Of a stretch of 18,084 nucleotides of DNA, positions 1 through 6,486 are shown piece by piece. Numbering within the stretch: position 1 is the first letter of the stretch; every line of letters starts with the position of its first letter. The stretch is from an uncultured Porphyromonadaceae bacterium (lineage in GTDB: Bacteria; Bacteroidota; Bacteroidia; Bacteroidales; Muribaculaceae), in NCBI GenBank assembly GCA_937921035.1, contig CALEUL010000059.1, forward strand, positions 1 to 18,084. Direction: 5' to 3'. Under the pieces are notes generated by a model, which was given only the letters and a program-made list of their open reading frames with translations, did no database searches and was not told where the DNA came from. The position numbers and the translations under genes are program-made.

Positions 1-57
1 TACGCCCCGCGTGGACTTTCACCACAGATGTATGACATGCCCGTCATACCAAAATAA
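1..57 (+). CDS. 3' end of a possible upstream gene (partial)
   Basis: Frame 1 is open from the window edge to a TAA at 55-57 and would encode 18 C-terminal residues (YAPRGLSPQMYDMPVIPK). A strong hairpin begins right at this stop codon, as expected for the end of a gene, and the next gene lies on the opposite strand. Too little is present to name a family. A second frame is also open here but runs on into the neighbouring gene's 3' end, so it is less likely. The call rests only on position and the stop/hairpin arrangement. Confidence 0.35.
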   Translation, partial: YAPRGLSPQMYDMPVIPK

Positions 58-82
58 GGGAGTGGGCCGTGGCCCACTCCCT
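57..82 (-). terminator. Intrinsic terminator of the LRR gene, possibly bidirectional
   Basis: Bases 57-68 and 71-82 form a perfect 12-bp inverted repeat (AGGGAGTGGGCC and its complement). Read on the minus strand the stem is followed by TTATTTT, the layout of a rho-independent terminator, 35 bases after the LRR gene's stop codon. On the plus strand no T-run follows, so termination of the partial gene at 1-57 would be weaker. Confidence 0.75.
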
Positions 83-117
83 CGGGGTAGTTATTCAGAT
101 CGTATTATCGCATTGTC

Positions 118-1182
118 TCAATAGTTCCACTGGCAGGCGATCATTCGCAGGTTCGGGCAGGCGATTGTGCGAAGGTCGGTAATCATGTTGTAACGGCAGT
201 TGATGTAGGTAAGGGCCTGATCGAAGCTGACGTCGAGCATGGTGAGTTCGTTGTTGTTGCAGAGAAGACGCTGCAGGAACGTCTGGTTAGCCAGTGTAAG
301 TGTGGTAAGGTCGTTATAGGAGCAGTCCACGAAGACGATATTGGGGCAGTCCGAAACGTCGAAGGAGGTAAGGTCGTTGTAGGAGCATACGACGTCCATC
401 AGTGCCTGGCAGTCGCGCATTGCGAGACCCTTCATGTTATTGTCCGAGCAGATGAATGTTGCAAGCGATGGCAGTCCGGATACAATCAGGTTGGAAATCT
501 GGTTGTCGTCGACATTGAGGTTCTGAAGCTTGGTAACTCCTACAAGACTGAGGGTCGTCAGCTTGTTGTAGCCGCAGTAGAGGTTTTTGAGGGCGGTACA
601 GTTGGTAACGCTCAGGTTCTCAAGATGGTTGCTCTGGCAGTTGACGGTCTCGAGGGTGGAGGAAGCCTGCAGGTCGAGGTCTGCAAGAAGGTTGGAGGCG
701 ACATTGATGCTCTTCAGCACGGGTGAATCGGCAATCTCGAACTCGGTGAGGCGGTTGTTGTTCAGCGTTAGTTTGTAGAGCTGGGTGGTTCCCTGTAGGT
801 CTATAGAGGAAAGAACATTGCGCGATGCGTTGAGTTCGGTAAGGGAGGCATCCCCCGAAACATTAACCGATGTAATCTTGTTGCGGGATACATCAACAGT
901 AGTAAGGGATTTGAAGCCACTCAGGTCAAGGTTGCCGGCAAGTTTTTTGTCTTTCCATTTAATTTCGGTTACATGGCCGCCGACAACGGTAACTCCTTCC
1001 CATGTGGAGGGATCTTTCAGGTTGGAAACTCTAAGAGCCTCGGCGTTGCTGACTCCTTTTTCGGATGTCTGGCTCATGAAATTTTGGAGTTGTTTGAGTT
1101 CGCCCTTTGCGATTTGAGCGAAGCAAGCTGCGCTACTTAGTGCAACAGCGAGCAGTAATGCGATCTTTTTCATATCAATCAT
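118..1182 (-). CDS. Secreted leucine-rich repeat protein with 21-residue repeats
   Basis: This 354-residue protein probably acts in the envelope or outside the cell in binding or adhesion; its ligand is unknown. Residues 4-23 form a signal peptide (MKKIALLLAVALSSAACFAQ). The first ATG (1182) is taken here, but the ATG at 1173 (MKK) is an equally good start. Cleavage after CFA is likely; the Cys at 20 has only a poor lipobox, so a lipoprotein is less likely. From about residue 95 to the end there are 13 repeats of exactly 21 residues, with the pattern xhxCxxNxLTxLxVSxCxxLx. Cys fills the same slot in eight of the 13, including the last six, and so would form a column in the solenoid. The protein stops just after the conserved Asn of repeat 13 (CQWNY), with no capping or T9SS sorting domain visible. 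Family assignment is firm; function is not. Confidence 0.85.
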   Translation of the reverse strand: MIDMKKIALLLAVALSSAACFAQIAKGELKQLQNFMSQTSEKGVSNAEALRVSNLKDPSTWEGVTVVGGHVTEIKWKDKKLAGNLDLSGFKSLTTVDVSRNKITSVNVSGDASLTELNASRNVLSSIDLQGTTQLYKLTLNNNRLTEFEIADSPVLKSINVASNLLADLDLQASSTLETVNCQSNHLENLSVTNCTALKNLYCGYNKLTTLSLVGVTKLQNLNVDDNQISNLIVSGLPSLATFICSDNNMKGLAMRDCQALMDVVCSYNDLTSFDVSDCPNIVFVDCSYNDLTTLTLANQTFLQRLLCNNNELTMLDVSFDQALTYINCRYNMITDLRTIACPNLRMIACQWNY

Positions 1183-1223
1183 AAATAATAGTTGGATGTT
1201 TATTTTCGATTTTGTATTTCTAA

Positions 1224-1231
1224 CAAGCGTA
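1224..1231 (-). promoter_or_regulatory. Possible -7 box for the LRR gene
   Basis: On the minus strand this reads TACGCTTG, one mismatch from the Bacteroidota -7 consensus TAnnTTTG. It would start transcription about 35-40 bases before the LRR start codon. No clear TTTG -33 box is present at the right distance, so the call is weak. Confidence 0.3.
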
Positions 1232-1263
1232 ATCAGAAAAAGGTTTTCGTAAGTTTAAATATT

Positions 1264-1295
1264 TTTTAGTTTCTGATAAGATTTATGTATCTTTG
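1264..1295 (+). promoter_or_regulatory. Promoter of the phosphoesterase-propeller gene
   Basis: TATCTTTG at 1288-1295 matches the Bacteroidota -7 consensus TAnnTTTG exactly. A T-rich stretch with TTTAG at 1265-1269 lies about where the -33 box should be, without a perfect TTTG. Transcription would begin near 1300. That puts the in-frame ATG at 1285 upstream of the transcript and makes the ATG at 1324 the real start. Confidence 0.65.
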
Positions 1296-1323
1296 CAAAA
1301 ATAGAATACCATACCCGACAGAC

Positions 1324-3171
1324 ATGAAACTACACACCCTGCTCCTTTCGGCAGCCCTCTCGGGCGCCTTGTGCGCTCAAGCCCAACACATTGCGGTCCT
1401 CAGCGATGTACACGTTACTCCTGGCAACGCAAACGAAGCCGCCTTGCGAAATGCCGTGGCTGAAATTAACGCCTCGCCGTTCGATATCGTTGTCATGAAC
1501 GGCGACCTCGGCAACGAAGGTTCCGATGTGGAGATGTCAAATATTAAAGCCATTCTCGACCAGATAAAGCACCCCCTGTACGTTCTCCCTGGTAACCACG
1601 AAAGCACTTGGAGCCAGAGTGCAACTAAAACTTTTGTGGATCTTTGGGGTAACGACCGATTCGTTACCGACCTCGACAGCCTTTTGGTTATTGGCATCAA
1701 CTGCGGACCGTTCATGAAGATGGGAGACGGACATATAAAACAGGAAGACCTCCACTGGTTGCGGAGCACTTTGGGCGAAATGGCATCCGACGGAAAACGA
1801 GTGCTGTCATTCAACCACTATCCTCTCCTTCCCGACCTCGACAATTATCAGGATTATATCGAAGTTCTTCAGGACTTTCCGGTTATCGGGCATGTGAACG
1901 GCCATTACCACAGATGGCGCAACTATATGGCCGCTGGAAACGACAGCGGAAGCGACCTGCCTTGCGTTATGGTGCGGGCGCTCGACATGGGAAAAGGAAA
2001 CTACGGATATACCGAACTCGTAATAGACAAAGACTGGGTACACGTATACAACAAAGAGTTAGGAAAACCGCGCGAGGCTAAATTTGCCTTCGCGGCCACT
2101 CCAAAACACTCGAAAGCCACCTTCCCGGAACGTCCAGAAATCAATGTGCCGGATGGTTTCGAGGTTACAAAAGTATGGGCCGACAGTGCATCGGTATTTA
2201 CCCGACTGGGATTCGATGCCGACAACATATACTTCGGCAACTCAACAGGCCAGGCACGGGCTGTAGACAAAAACAGCGGAAAACTGAAATGGAGCGTTCC
2301 CACTGGCGCAAGTCTATTCAGCCGCCCTGTGGCAATGAAAGGACGTGTAGCTGTACCTATGCACGACGGTATAATGTACATCGACGCTAAATCTGGAAAG
2401 GTAAAAGGCAAATCGGAATCAAAGGAAGGTCCGTATGTTGCCGACGGTACAATAACTCCGGATGGCAAAGCTTACATCCAGGGAGCTTACAAGCGCATCG
2501 AACGACGCAATCCTGCCAACGGCAAACTCATCTGGTGCTACGATTCAATTTTCAACTACTGCCAGGCTGCTCCGGCTATCGACGGAAACGACCTTATCTT
2601 CGGAGCTTGGGACACAAACCTGCGTATGCTCGACCTCAAGACAGGCAAACTCCGCTGGGCTTGGAACAACGGCAAAAAAGCCAACATGCTCGGTCCCGGA
2701 AACGTTGTGCCCGTAATAACGGAGGAGCGAGTATATATTGTCGCTCCTGACCGCTACATGACAGCCATCGACCGCGCGACAGGCCGGCAGCTCTGGCGCG
2801 ACAACTCGCACCGCTACCGCGAGAGCCTCGGACACAGCGCAGACAACTCAAGAGTATATGCCAAAACTATGGACGGCGAACTCGTCGCTGTTGATGCCTC
2901 AAAACCGAACTTCAGCGAATTGTGGACTCTCGATCTCGGGCTGGGCTACGAACACGCTCCATGTGTAATCGTTGAAAAAGACGGGTATGTCTACACCGGC
3001 TCACGCAGAGGCATCGTTACCATTTCATCCGTTTCAGGTGAAAAGCCCGAGCTTGTAGCAGCACTGCCCCTCGGCGTCAGCGAAATCAACGGCATTGACG
3101 TCGACCCCGCCACCGGCGATGTGTATGTATCGCTCATCGAGGGAACCATATTCCGAATTGCCCGTAAATAA
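1324..3171 (+). CDS. Secreted calcineurin-like metallophosphoesterase with C-terminal PQQ-type beta-propeller
   Basis: From the ATG at 1324 the protein has 615 residues and begins with a signal peptide (MKLHTLLLSAALSGALCAQA). An in-frame ATG 13 codons upstream would spoil the signal peptide and lies inside the -7 box. Residues 22-200 carry the metal-binding motifs of the calcineurin-like fold: SDVH (D28, H30), NGDL (D61), GNHE (N91, H92), FNHYP (H165) and GHYH (H194, H196). This predicts a two-metal phosphoesterase; the substrate cannot be told from sequence. From about residue 290 to the end there are blade-like repeats of the PQQ/quinoprotein type (AVDKNSGKLKW, LDLKTGKLRW, IDRATGRQLW). They lack evident enzyme residues and probably serve as a binding or scaffold propeller. 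The gene is monocistronic, divergent from the LRR gene, and followed by a repeat-rich spacer. Domain calls are confident; role is open. Confidence 0.9.
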   Translation: MKLHTLLLSAALSGALCAQAQHIAVLSDVHVTPGNANEAALRNAVAEINASPFDIVVMNGDLGNEGSDVEMSNIKAILDQIKHPLYVLPGNHESTWSQSATKTFVDLWGNDRFVTDLDSLLVIGINCGPFMKMGDGHIKQEDLHWLRSTLGEMASDGKRVLSFNHYPLLPDLDNYQDYIEVLQDFPVIGHVNGHYHRWRNYMAAGNDSGSDLPCVMVRALDMGKGNYGYTELVIDKDWVHVYNKELGKPREAKFAFAATPKHSKATFPERPEINVPDGFEVTKVWADSASVFTRLGFDADNIYFGNSTGQARAVDKNSGKLKWSVPTGASLFSRPVAMKGRVAVPMHDGIMYIDAKSGKVKGKSESKEGPYVADGTITPDGKAYIQGAYKRIERRNPANGKLIWCYDSIFNYCQAAPAIDGNDLIFGAWDTNLRMLDLKTGKLRWAWNNGKKANMLGPGNVVPVITEERVYIVAPDRYMTAIDRATGRQLWRDNSHRYRESLGHSADNSRVYAKTMDGELVAVDASKPNFSELWTLDLGLGYEHAPCVIVEKDGYVYTGSRRGIVTISSVSGEKPELVAALPLGVSEINGIDVDPATGDVYVSLIEGTIFRIARK

Positions 3172-3202
3172 GTTTGCACCAAAATGAAATGTATATTGGA
3201 TG

Positions 3203-3236
3203 ATCACAAAAATGTGGGTAATCACAAAATGTAGGG
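3203..3236. repeat. Imperfect direct repeat ATCACAAA..ATGTRGGG
   Basis: ATCACAAAAATGTGGG (3203-3218) and ATCACAAAATGTAGGG (3221-3236) are near-identical and separated by TA. They lead straight into the palindrome at 3236-3254. This looks like part of a non-coding repeat cluster after the phosphoesterase gene. Confidence 0.6.
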
Positions 3237-3254
3237 ACGTGCCTTTGGCACGTC
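3236..3254. repeat. Perfect 8-bp palindrome, REP-like intergenic hairpin
   Basis: GACGTGCC (3236-3243) and GGCACGTC (3247-3254) pair perfectly around a TTT loop, preceded by TAGG. It lies 64 bases after the phosphoesterase stop with no T-run, so it is not a classical terminator, though it could slow polymerase or protect a 3' end. From memory, similar GTAGGG-plus-palindrome units recur between genes in Bacteroidales; I could not check this. Confidence 0.6.
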
Positions 3255-3256
3255 AG

Positions 3257-3347
3257 CAAATGCCTGCAAATGTCAACAAATGCCTGCAAATGCAACCGCA
3301 AATGCAACCGCAAATGTCAGCAAATGCCTGCAAATGCAACCGCAAAT
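3257..3347. repeat. Nine phased CAAAT repeats (10/12-bp period)
   Basis: CAAAT begins at 3257, 3267, 3277, 3287, 3299, 3311, 3321, 3331 and 3343, giving spacings of 10,10,10,12,12,10,10,12. The units are of two kinds: a 10-mer (GCCTG or GTCAR followed by CAAAT) and a 12-mer (GCAACCG followed by CAAAT). Together with the palindrome this fills most of the 299-base gap before ptb. A short open frame through it encodes low-complexity Gln/Met/Cys-rich sequence and is not considered a gene. The spacing close to one helical turn could give phased DNA or protein contacts, or the array may just be slippage-made. Confidence 0.85.
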
Positions 3348-3392
3348 GCCCCTCACCGCAACCCTCGCACAAAAAAATCCATTTCTGCAAAA

Positions 3393-3451
3393 TTTAACTT
3401 GACATTCTTTAACTTGAAGCCGCAAACACGGGACCACCGTTAAAAAGCGGC
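3393..3451 (+). promoter_or_regulatory. Possible promoter and structured leader of ptb-buk
   Basis: TTTAACTTGA occurs twice, at 3393-3402 and 3408-3417, 15 bases apart. The copies resemble a shortened TAnnTTTG box, but neither matches it fully. Next comes a nested hairpin: GCCGC (3419-3423) pairs with GCGGC (3447-3451), and ACGG (3428-3431) with CCGT (3437-3440), ending 19 bases before the ptb start. It may be the 5' leader of the operon. No known riboswitch class is recognised. Confidence 0.3.
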
Positions 3452-3470
3452 ACCTCAGAACTATTATATC

Positions 3471-4373
3471 ATGATTACAAAATTAAAACAGCTCGTTGAA
3501 GAAGCCAGCAAACGCGGAAAACGCCGTCTGGCAGTTGCATACGGCAACGACGCACACACCCTCCGTGCAGTATACGATGCTTGGAAGGCAGAACTCGTAG
3601 AGCCGATTATCTTCGGCGACAAAGAACAGATTCTTGAAGTGTGTACAAAAGAAGGTATCAACGCCTTCTTCAAAATCGTAAACGAAAAAGACGACGTGCG
3701 CTGCGTGGAAAAGGCCGTGGCGTGCGTGGCGGCCGGCGAAGCCGACGTGCTTATGAAAGGTCTTGTTTCTACCGACAAATACATGCGAGGCATCCTCAAC
3801 AAGGAAGCCGGCCTGTTCCCTCCCAAGGGCACTCTCAGTCACGTTTCTGTTATTGAGATTCCTGGACGCGACAAACTGCTCTGCATATCCGACGTTGCCG
3901 TGATACCTCAGCCCGATTTCAAGCAGAAAAGCATCCTTATTAAGTATCTGGCCCAGGTTTCGCAGGCACTCGGCGTAGAGAAACCCCTCGTGGCTTGCAT
4001 CGCGCCATCCGAGCAGGTTCTGCCATCCGTGCCTTCGTCTACAGAAGGTGCTATCCTTGCTAAAATGGCCGACCGTGGACAGCTCGGAAACGTTGTTGTC
4101 GACGGGCCCCTCTCCCTCGACGTTTCCCTATACCCGGAAGCCGCTGAAGAAAAACATGTCAAAGGATCTGCTGTGGCCGGAAAAGCCGACTGTCTCCTAT
4201 TCCCCAATATCGAATCCGGAAACGTATTCTTCAAGGCCGCCACACATATGGCCGGCGCACAGGTTGCCGCTATCGTGGTGGGTACAAAAGTTCCATGCGT
4301 CCTCACTTCTCGAGGAGACACCCCGGAGACAAAACTTTATTCAATAGCCCTGGCTTGCCTGCGTGCAAAATAA
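3471..4373 (+). CDS. ptb: Phosphate butyryltransferase (phosphate acetyl/butyryltransferase family)
   Basis: This cytoplasmic enzyme exchanges CoA for phosphate on a short acyl-CoA, giving an acyl phosphate and free CoA. Butyryl-CoA is the expected substrate; branched C4-C5 acyl-CoAs are possible. The 300 residues match the usual length of Ptb and are shorter than many acetyl-specific enzymes. Family sequences visible include ADVLMKGLVST near residue 89, DGPLSLDVSL near 206, LLFPNIESGNVFFKA near 243 and a C-terminal VPCVLTSRGDTPETKLYSIALA. The butyrate kinase gene starts nine bases after the stop codon, so the two are co-transcribed, and this context favours Ptb over a phosphate acetyltransferase. 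Substrate preference is inferred from the neighbour and the family. Confidence 0.9.
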   Translation: MITKLKQLVEEASKRGKRRLAVAYGNDAHTLRAVYDAWKAELVEPIIFGDKEQILEVCTKEGINAFFKIVNEKDDVRCVEKAVACVAAGEADVLMKGLVSTDKYMRGILNKEAGLFPPKGTLSHVSVIEIPGRDKLLCISDVAVIPQPDFKQKSILIKYLAQVSQALGVEKPLVACIAPSEQVLPSVPSSTEGAILAKMADRGQLGNVVVDGPLSLDVSLYPEAAEEKHVKGSAVAGKADCLLFPNIESGNVFFKAATHMAGAQVAAIVVGTKVPCVLTSRGDTPETKLYSIALACLRAK

Positions 4374-4382
4374 ACTACCACG

Positions 4383-5612
4383 ATGGATTACAGGATACTT
4401 GCTATCAATCCCGGCTCAACATCCACAAAAATAGCCGTTTACAACAACGACAAACCCGAGTTCACCCTGTCGTTGGACCACTCCCGCGAAGACCTCGCGC
4501 AGTTCAAACAGGTTGGCGACCAGTTCCAGTGGCGCAAGGACCTGATTGAGGCTGCTTTGGCCGAAAGAGGTGTTGACATCCGCTCGCTGTCGGCTGTAAT
4601 AGGACGCGGTGGTATCATCAGCCCGATCGAGAGCGGCGTCTACGAAGTGAACGACGACCTCAGGCACGACCTTCGCAACGCCCGCATGCAGCACGCCTCC
4701 AACCTCGGCGGCCTGATAGCTCGCGACATCGCCGACGAAATCGGAGTAAAATCATATATCGCCGACCCAGTCGTGGTCGACGAGATGATGCCATACGCAC
4801 GCATAAGCGGCCTGCCGGAACTGCCTCGCGAATCCGTGTTCCACGCTCTCAACCAGAAGGCTGTGGCTCGCCTATATTGCAAGGAAACGGGCAAAAGCTA
4901 CGAATCGCAGAACCTTATCGTGTGCCATATGGGCGGTGGCATAACCGTCAGCGCACACCGCCGAGGACGAGTTATCGACACAACCAACGCACTCGACGGT
5001 TGCGGACCATTCTCGCCCGAGCGCTCTGGATCGCTGCCCCCGGGACCTCTCGTACGCATGTGCTTCTCCGGAAAATATACCGAGGAGGAAATGATTAAGA
5101 AAGTACACGGAACAGGAGGTCTGTTCGCGCACCTCGGAACAACATCTATGCCCGAGGCGCTCGACCGCATTTACAAGCACGACCTTCACGCCATGCTCAT
5201 TGTGCGGGCTATGTGCTACACAATCGCCAAGGAAATCGGAGCTATGGCAATAGCTCTCAAAGGCGACGTCGACGCTATCCTCCTCACGGGAGGAATTGCA
5301 CACAGCAAGCGCGTTACCGACTTCATCGCCGACCATGTTACCTTTATCGCTCCAATATACGTATACCCCGGCGAGAACGAGCTGAAGGCTCTTGCCGAAA
5401 ATGCACTCGCTGTCCTCCGGGGAGAGCGTGTCCCGAAAACCTATGTCAGCGAGGCTTACGACGACCCGTCCAAAATCAACGACGAAGGTCGTCCATCTAA
5501 ACTCCGCGACTGGCTCCTTTTGGCGCTGAAACAGCAGAACACCCGCAAGACAAAGCCGCTTACTGCAATACGGCAGTACCTCAGCAAAAAATCCAAACAG
5601 CGCGAGGACTGA
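4383..5612 (+). CDS. buk: Butyrate kinase with a C-terminal extension
   Basis: It transfers phosphate from butyryl phosphate to ADP, yielding butyrate and ATP, in the cytoplasm. It belongs to the acetate/butyrate kinase (ASKHA) fold: the phosphate-1 loop NPGSTSTK is at residues 9-16, the central CHMGGGITVSAHRRGRVIDT at 181-200 with GPFSPERSGSLP after it, and the adenosine loop LTGGIAHS at 301-308. The usual core of about 350-360 residues ends near PGENELKALAENALAVLRGE (329-348). Residues 351-409 are an added tail, first acidic-polar, then basic (DWLLLALKQQ, then TRKTKPLTAIRQYLSKKSKQ), with no recognised domain. Together with Ptb it forms an ATP-yielding acid-forming pathway; in this phylum isobutyrate or isovalerate are alternative products. 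An intrinsic terminator follows. Confidence 0.93.
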   Translation: MDYRILAINPGSTSTKIAVYNNDKPEFTLSLDHSREDLAQFKQVGDQFQWRKDLIEAALAERGVDIRSLSAVIGRGGIISPIESGVYEVNDDLRHDLRNARMQHASNLGGLIARDIADEIGVKSYIADPVVVDEMMPYARISGLPELPRESVFHALNQKAVARLYCKETGKSYESQNLIVCHMGGGITVSAHRRGRVIDTTNALDGCGPFSPERSGSLPPGPLVRMCFSGKYTEEEMIKKVHGTGGLFAHLGTTSMPEALDRIYKHDLHAMLIVRAMCYTIAKEIGAMAIALKGDVDAILLTGGIAHSKRVTDFIADHVTFIAPIYVYPGENELKALAENALAVLRGERVPKTYVSEAYDDPSKINDEGRPSKLRDWLLLALKQQNTRKTKPLTAIRQYLSKKSKQRED

Positions 5613-5627
5613 TACCCCCATATATAG

Positions 5628-5667
5628 CAGTGGCCGCATGCAAGCGCATACGGCCACTGTTTCGTTT
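5628..5667 (+). terminator. Intrinsic terminator of ptb-buk
   Basis: CAGTGGCCG (5628-5636) pairs with CGGCCACTG (5651-5659). After one C/A mismatch the stem continues with ATGC (5638-5641) and GCAT (5646-5649). The stem is followed by TTTCGTTT. It also sits just past the stop codon of the converging thioesterase gene, but on that strand no T-run follows. Confidence 0.8.
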
Positions 5668-5676
5668 ATAACAATC

Positions 5677-6423
5677 TCATATCTTCTGCCAAATCAGGCG
5701 CGCGCTAACGGCACGTGTACCGTCGGGCTGCACTATTTCGCAGACATTGGAGTTATCGGGCATATCGTCCGAGACCCGCAGCGATATTTCCTCCCCGAAA
5801 TGACATTCCTTGTGGAAGTACAGGTCTATGCGGCCCACAGTATGCGCGTCGTAGTGCGCCAGTGGCCAGAAATCGAGGATAAGGTCTATGTACCTCACTG
5901 TATTAACGTGGCGGTTAAAGTCCAGGTCGCAAAACTTGAAGGTATATTTCTCCTCCCGCGATACTTGTGTCAGCGGACCCACGCGCGGAGCCTTGTCCAT
6001 ATGGCACGGCAAATCCACAGGACGAACCTCGGAACTGTCGAACTGCGAGAGGTCCGCGGCACACCGGCACGCGAAATCCATCGGAACCCACACAGTCCGC
6101 GCATAGCCGAGTATTTCACCCTCGGGTGTCGCAATCTCGAAATTACGCTCGCTGAAACGGCGGTTGTAGCTCTCCACCCATGTGGAAACGGTATAGCGCT
6201 CGTTTATTCGCGGATAGCGACGCATCTCTATGCTCAGGCGGCTAAGAACCCAGCCAACATTCTTTTCGATAAGTACGGCGTAGCCTATGCCGAGTGCGTT
6301 TGCATGAACTGTCGCTATCTCGATTATACGCTCGGCAAGAAGCGTTACGGGCATAAGGCCCTCGGCGTCGCTCTCGCCCGCCGTGAGGATATATTCTTCT
6401 GTGATTTTGCTTGGTACGGACAT
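5677..6423 (-). CDS. Acyl-ACP thioesterase (FatA/FatB-type double hotdog)
   Basis: It hydrolyses acyl-ACP to free fatty acid and ACP in the cytoplasm. The 248 residues fit the bacterial members of the family, which lack the plant transit peptide. The first hotdog half includes GWVLSRLSIEMRRYPRINE (57-75) and the second FKFCDLDFNRHVNTVRYID (162-180). The residues proposed as catalytic in plant FatB line up here as D168, N170, H172 and E206, with the neighbouring C207 (HKEC). The ATG at 6423 is the only sensible start, since an in-frame stop lies five codons upstream. The terminator of the upstream BspA-like gene ends only about 20 bases before this start and no TAnnTTTG box is seen, so expression may rely on read-through. 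Chain-length preference cannot be read from the sequence. Confidence 0.88.
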   Translation of the reverse strand: MSVPSKITEEYILTAGESDAEGLMPVTLLAERIIEIATVHANALGIGYAVLIEKNVGWVLSRLSIEMRRYPRINERYTVSTWVESYNRRFSERNFEIATPEGEILGYARTVWVPMDFACRCAADLSQFDSSEVRPVDLPCHMDKAPRVGPLTQVSREEKYTFKFCDLDFNRHVNTVRYIDLILDFWPLAHYDAHTVGRIDLYFHKECHFGEEISLRVSDDMPDNSNVCEIVQPDGTRAVSARLIWQKI

Positions 6424-6442
6424 CTTGAAGACGATTTATAAC

Positions 6443-6470
6443 AAAAGACGACCCTTGCGGGCCGTCTTTT
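6443..6470 (-). terminator. Intrinsic terminator after the BspA-like gene
   Basis: AAAAGACG (6443-6450) pairs with CGTCTTTT (6463-6470), and after one mismatch CCC (6452-6454) pairs with GGG (6459-6461), closing a TTGC loop. On the minus strand the stem ends in CTTTTGTTATAA. It lies 17 bases past the BspA-like stop codon and directly in front of the thioesterase gene, so it could attenuate read-through into it. Confidence 0.8.
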
Positions 6471-6486
6471 CTGTATTTAGCGGATA

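Noticed and set aside
30..49. GTATGAC/GTCATAC inverted repeat
   Set aside because: It lies within the probable coding end at 1-57 and has no supporting context; likely chance.
3257..3347. CRISPR array
   Set aside because: The units are only 10-12 bases with no spacers of the usual length and no cas genes nearby.
3200..3397. Small plus-strand frame through the CAAAT repeats
   Set aside because: It encodes only low-complexity repeat sequence (Gln, Met, Cys rich) and its start lies in another repeat.
4872..5657. Minus-strand open frame (261 codons) opposite buk
   Set aside because: It is the shadow of a conserved gene; the GC-rich codon use leaves few stops on the other strand.
5638..6441. 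Long plus-strand open frame (267 codons) over the thioesterase gene
   Set aside because: It is exactly antisense to a gene with clear hotdog and catalytic motifs, contains the ptb-buk terminator at its start, and shows no recognisable domain.
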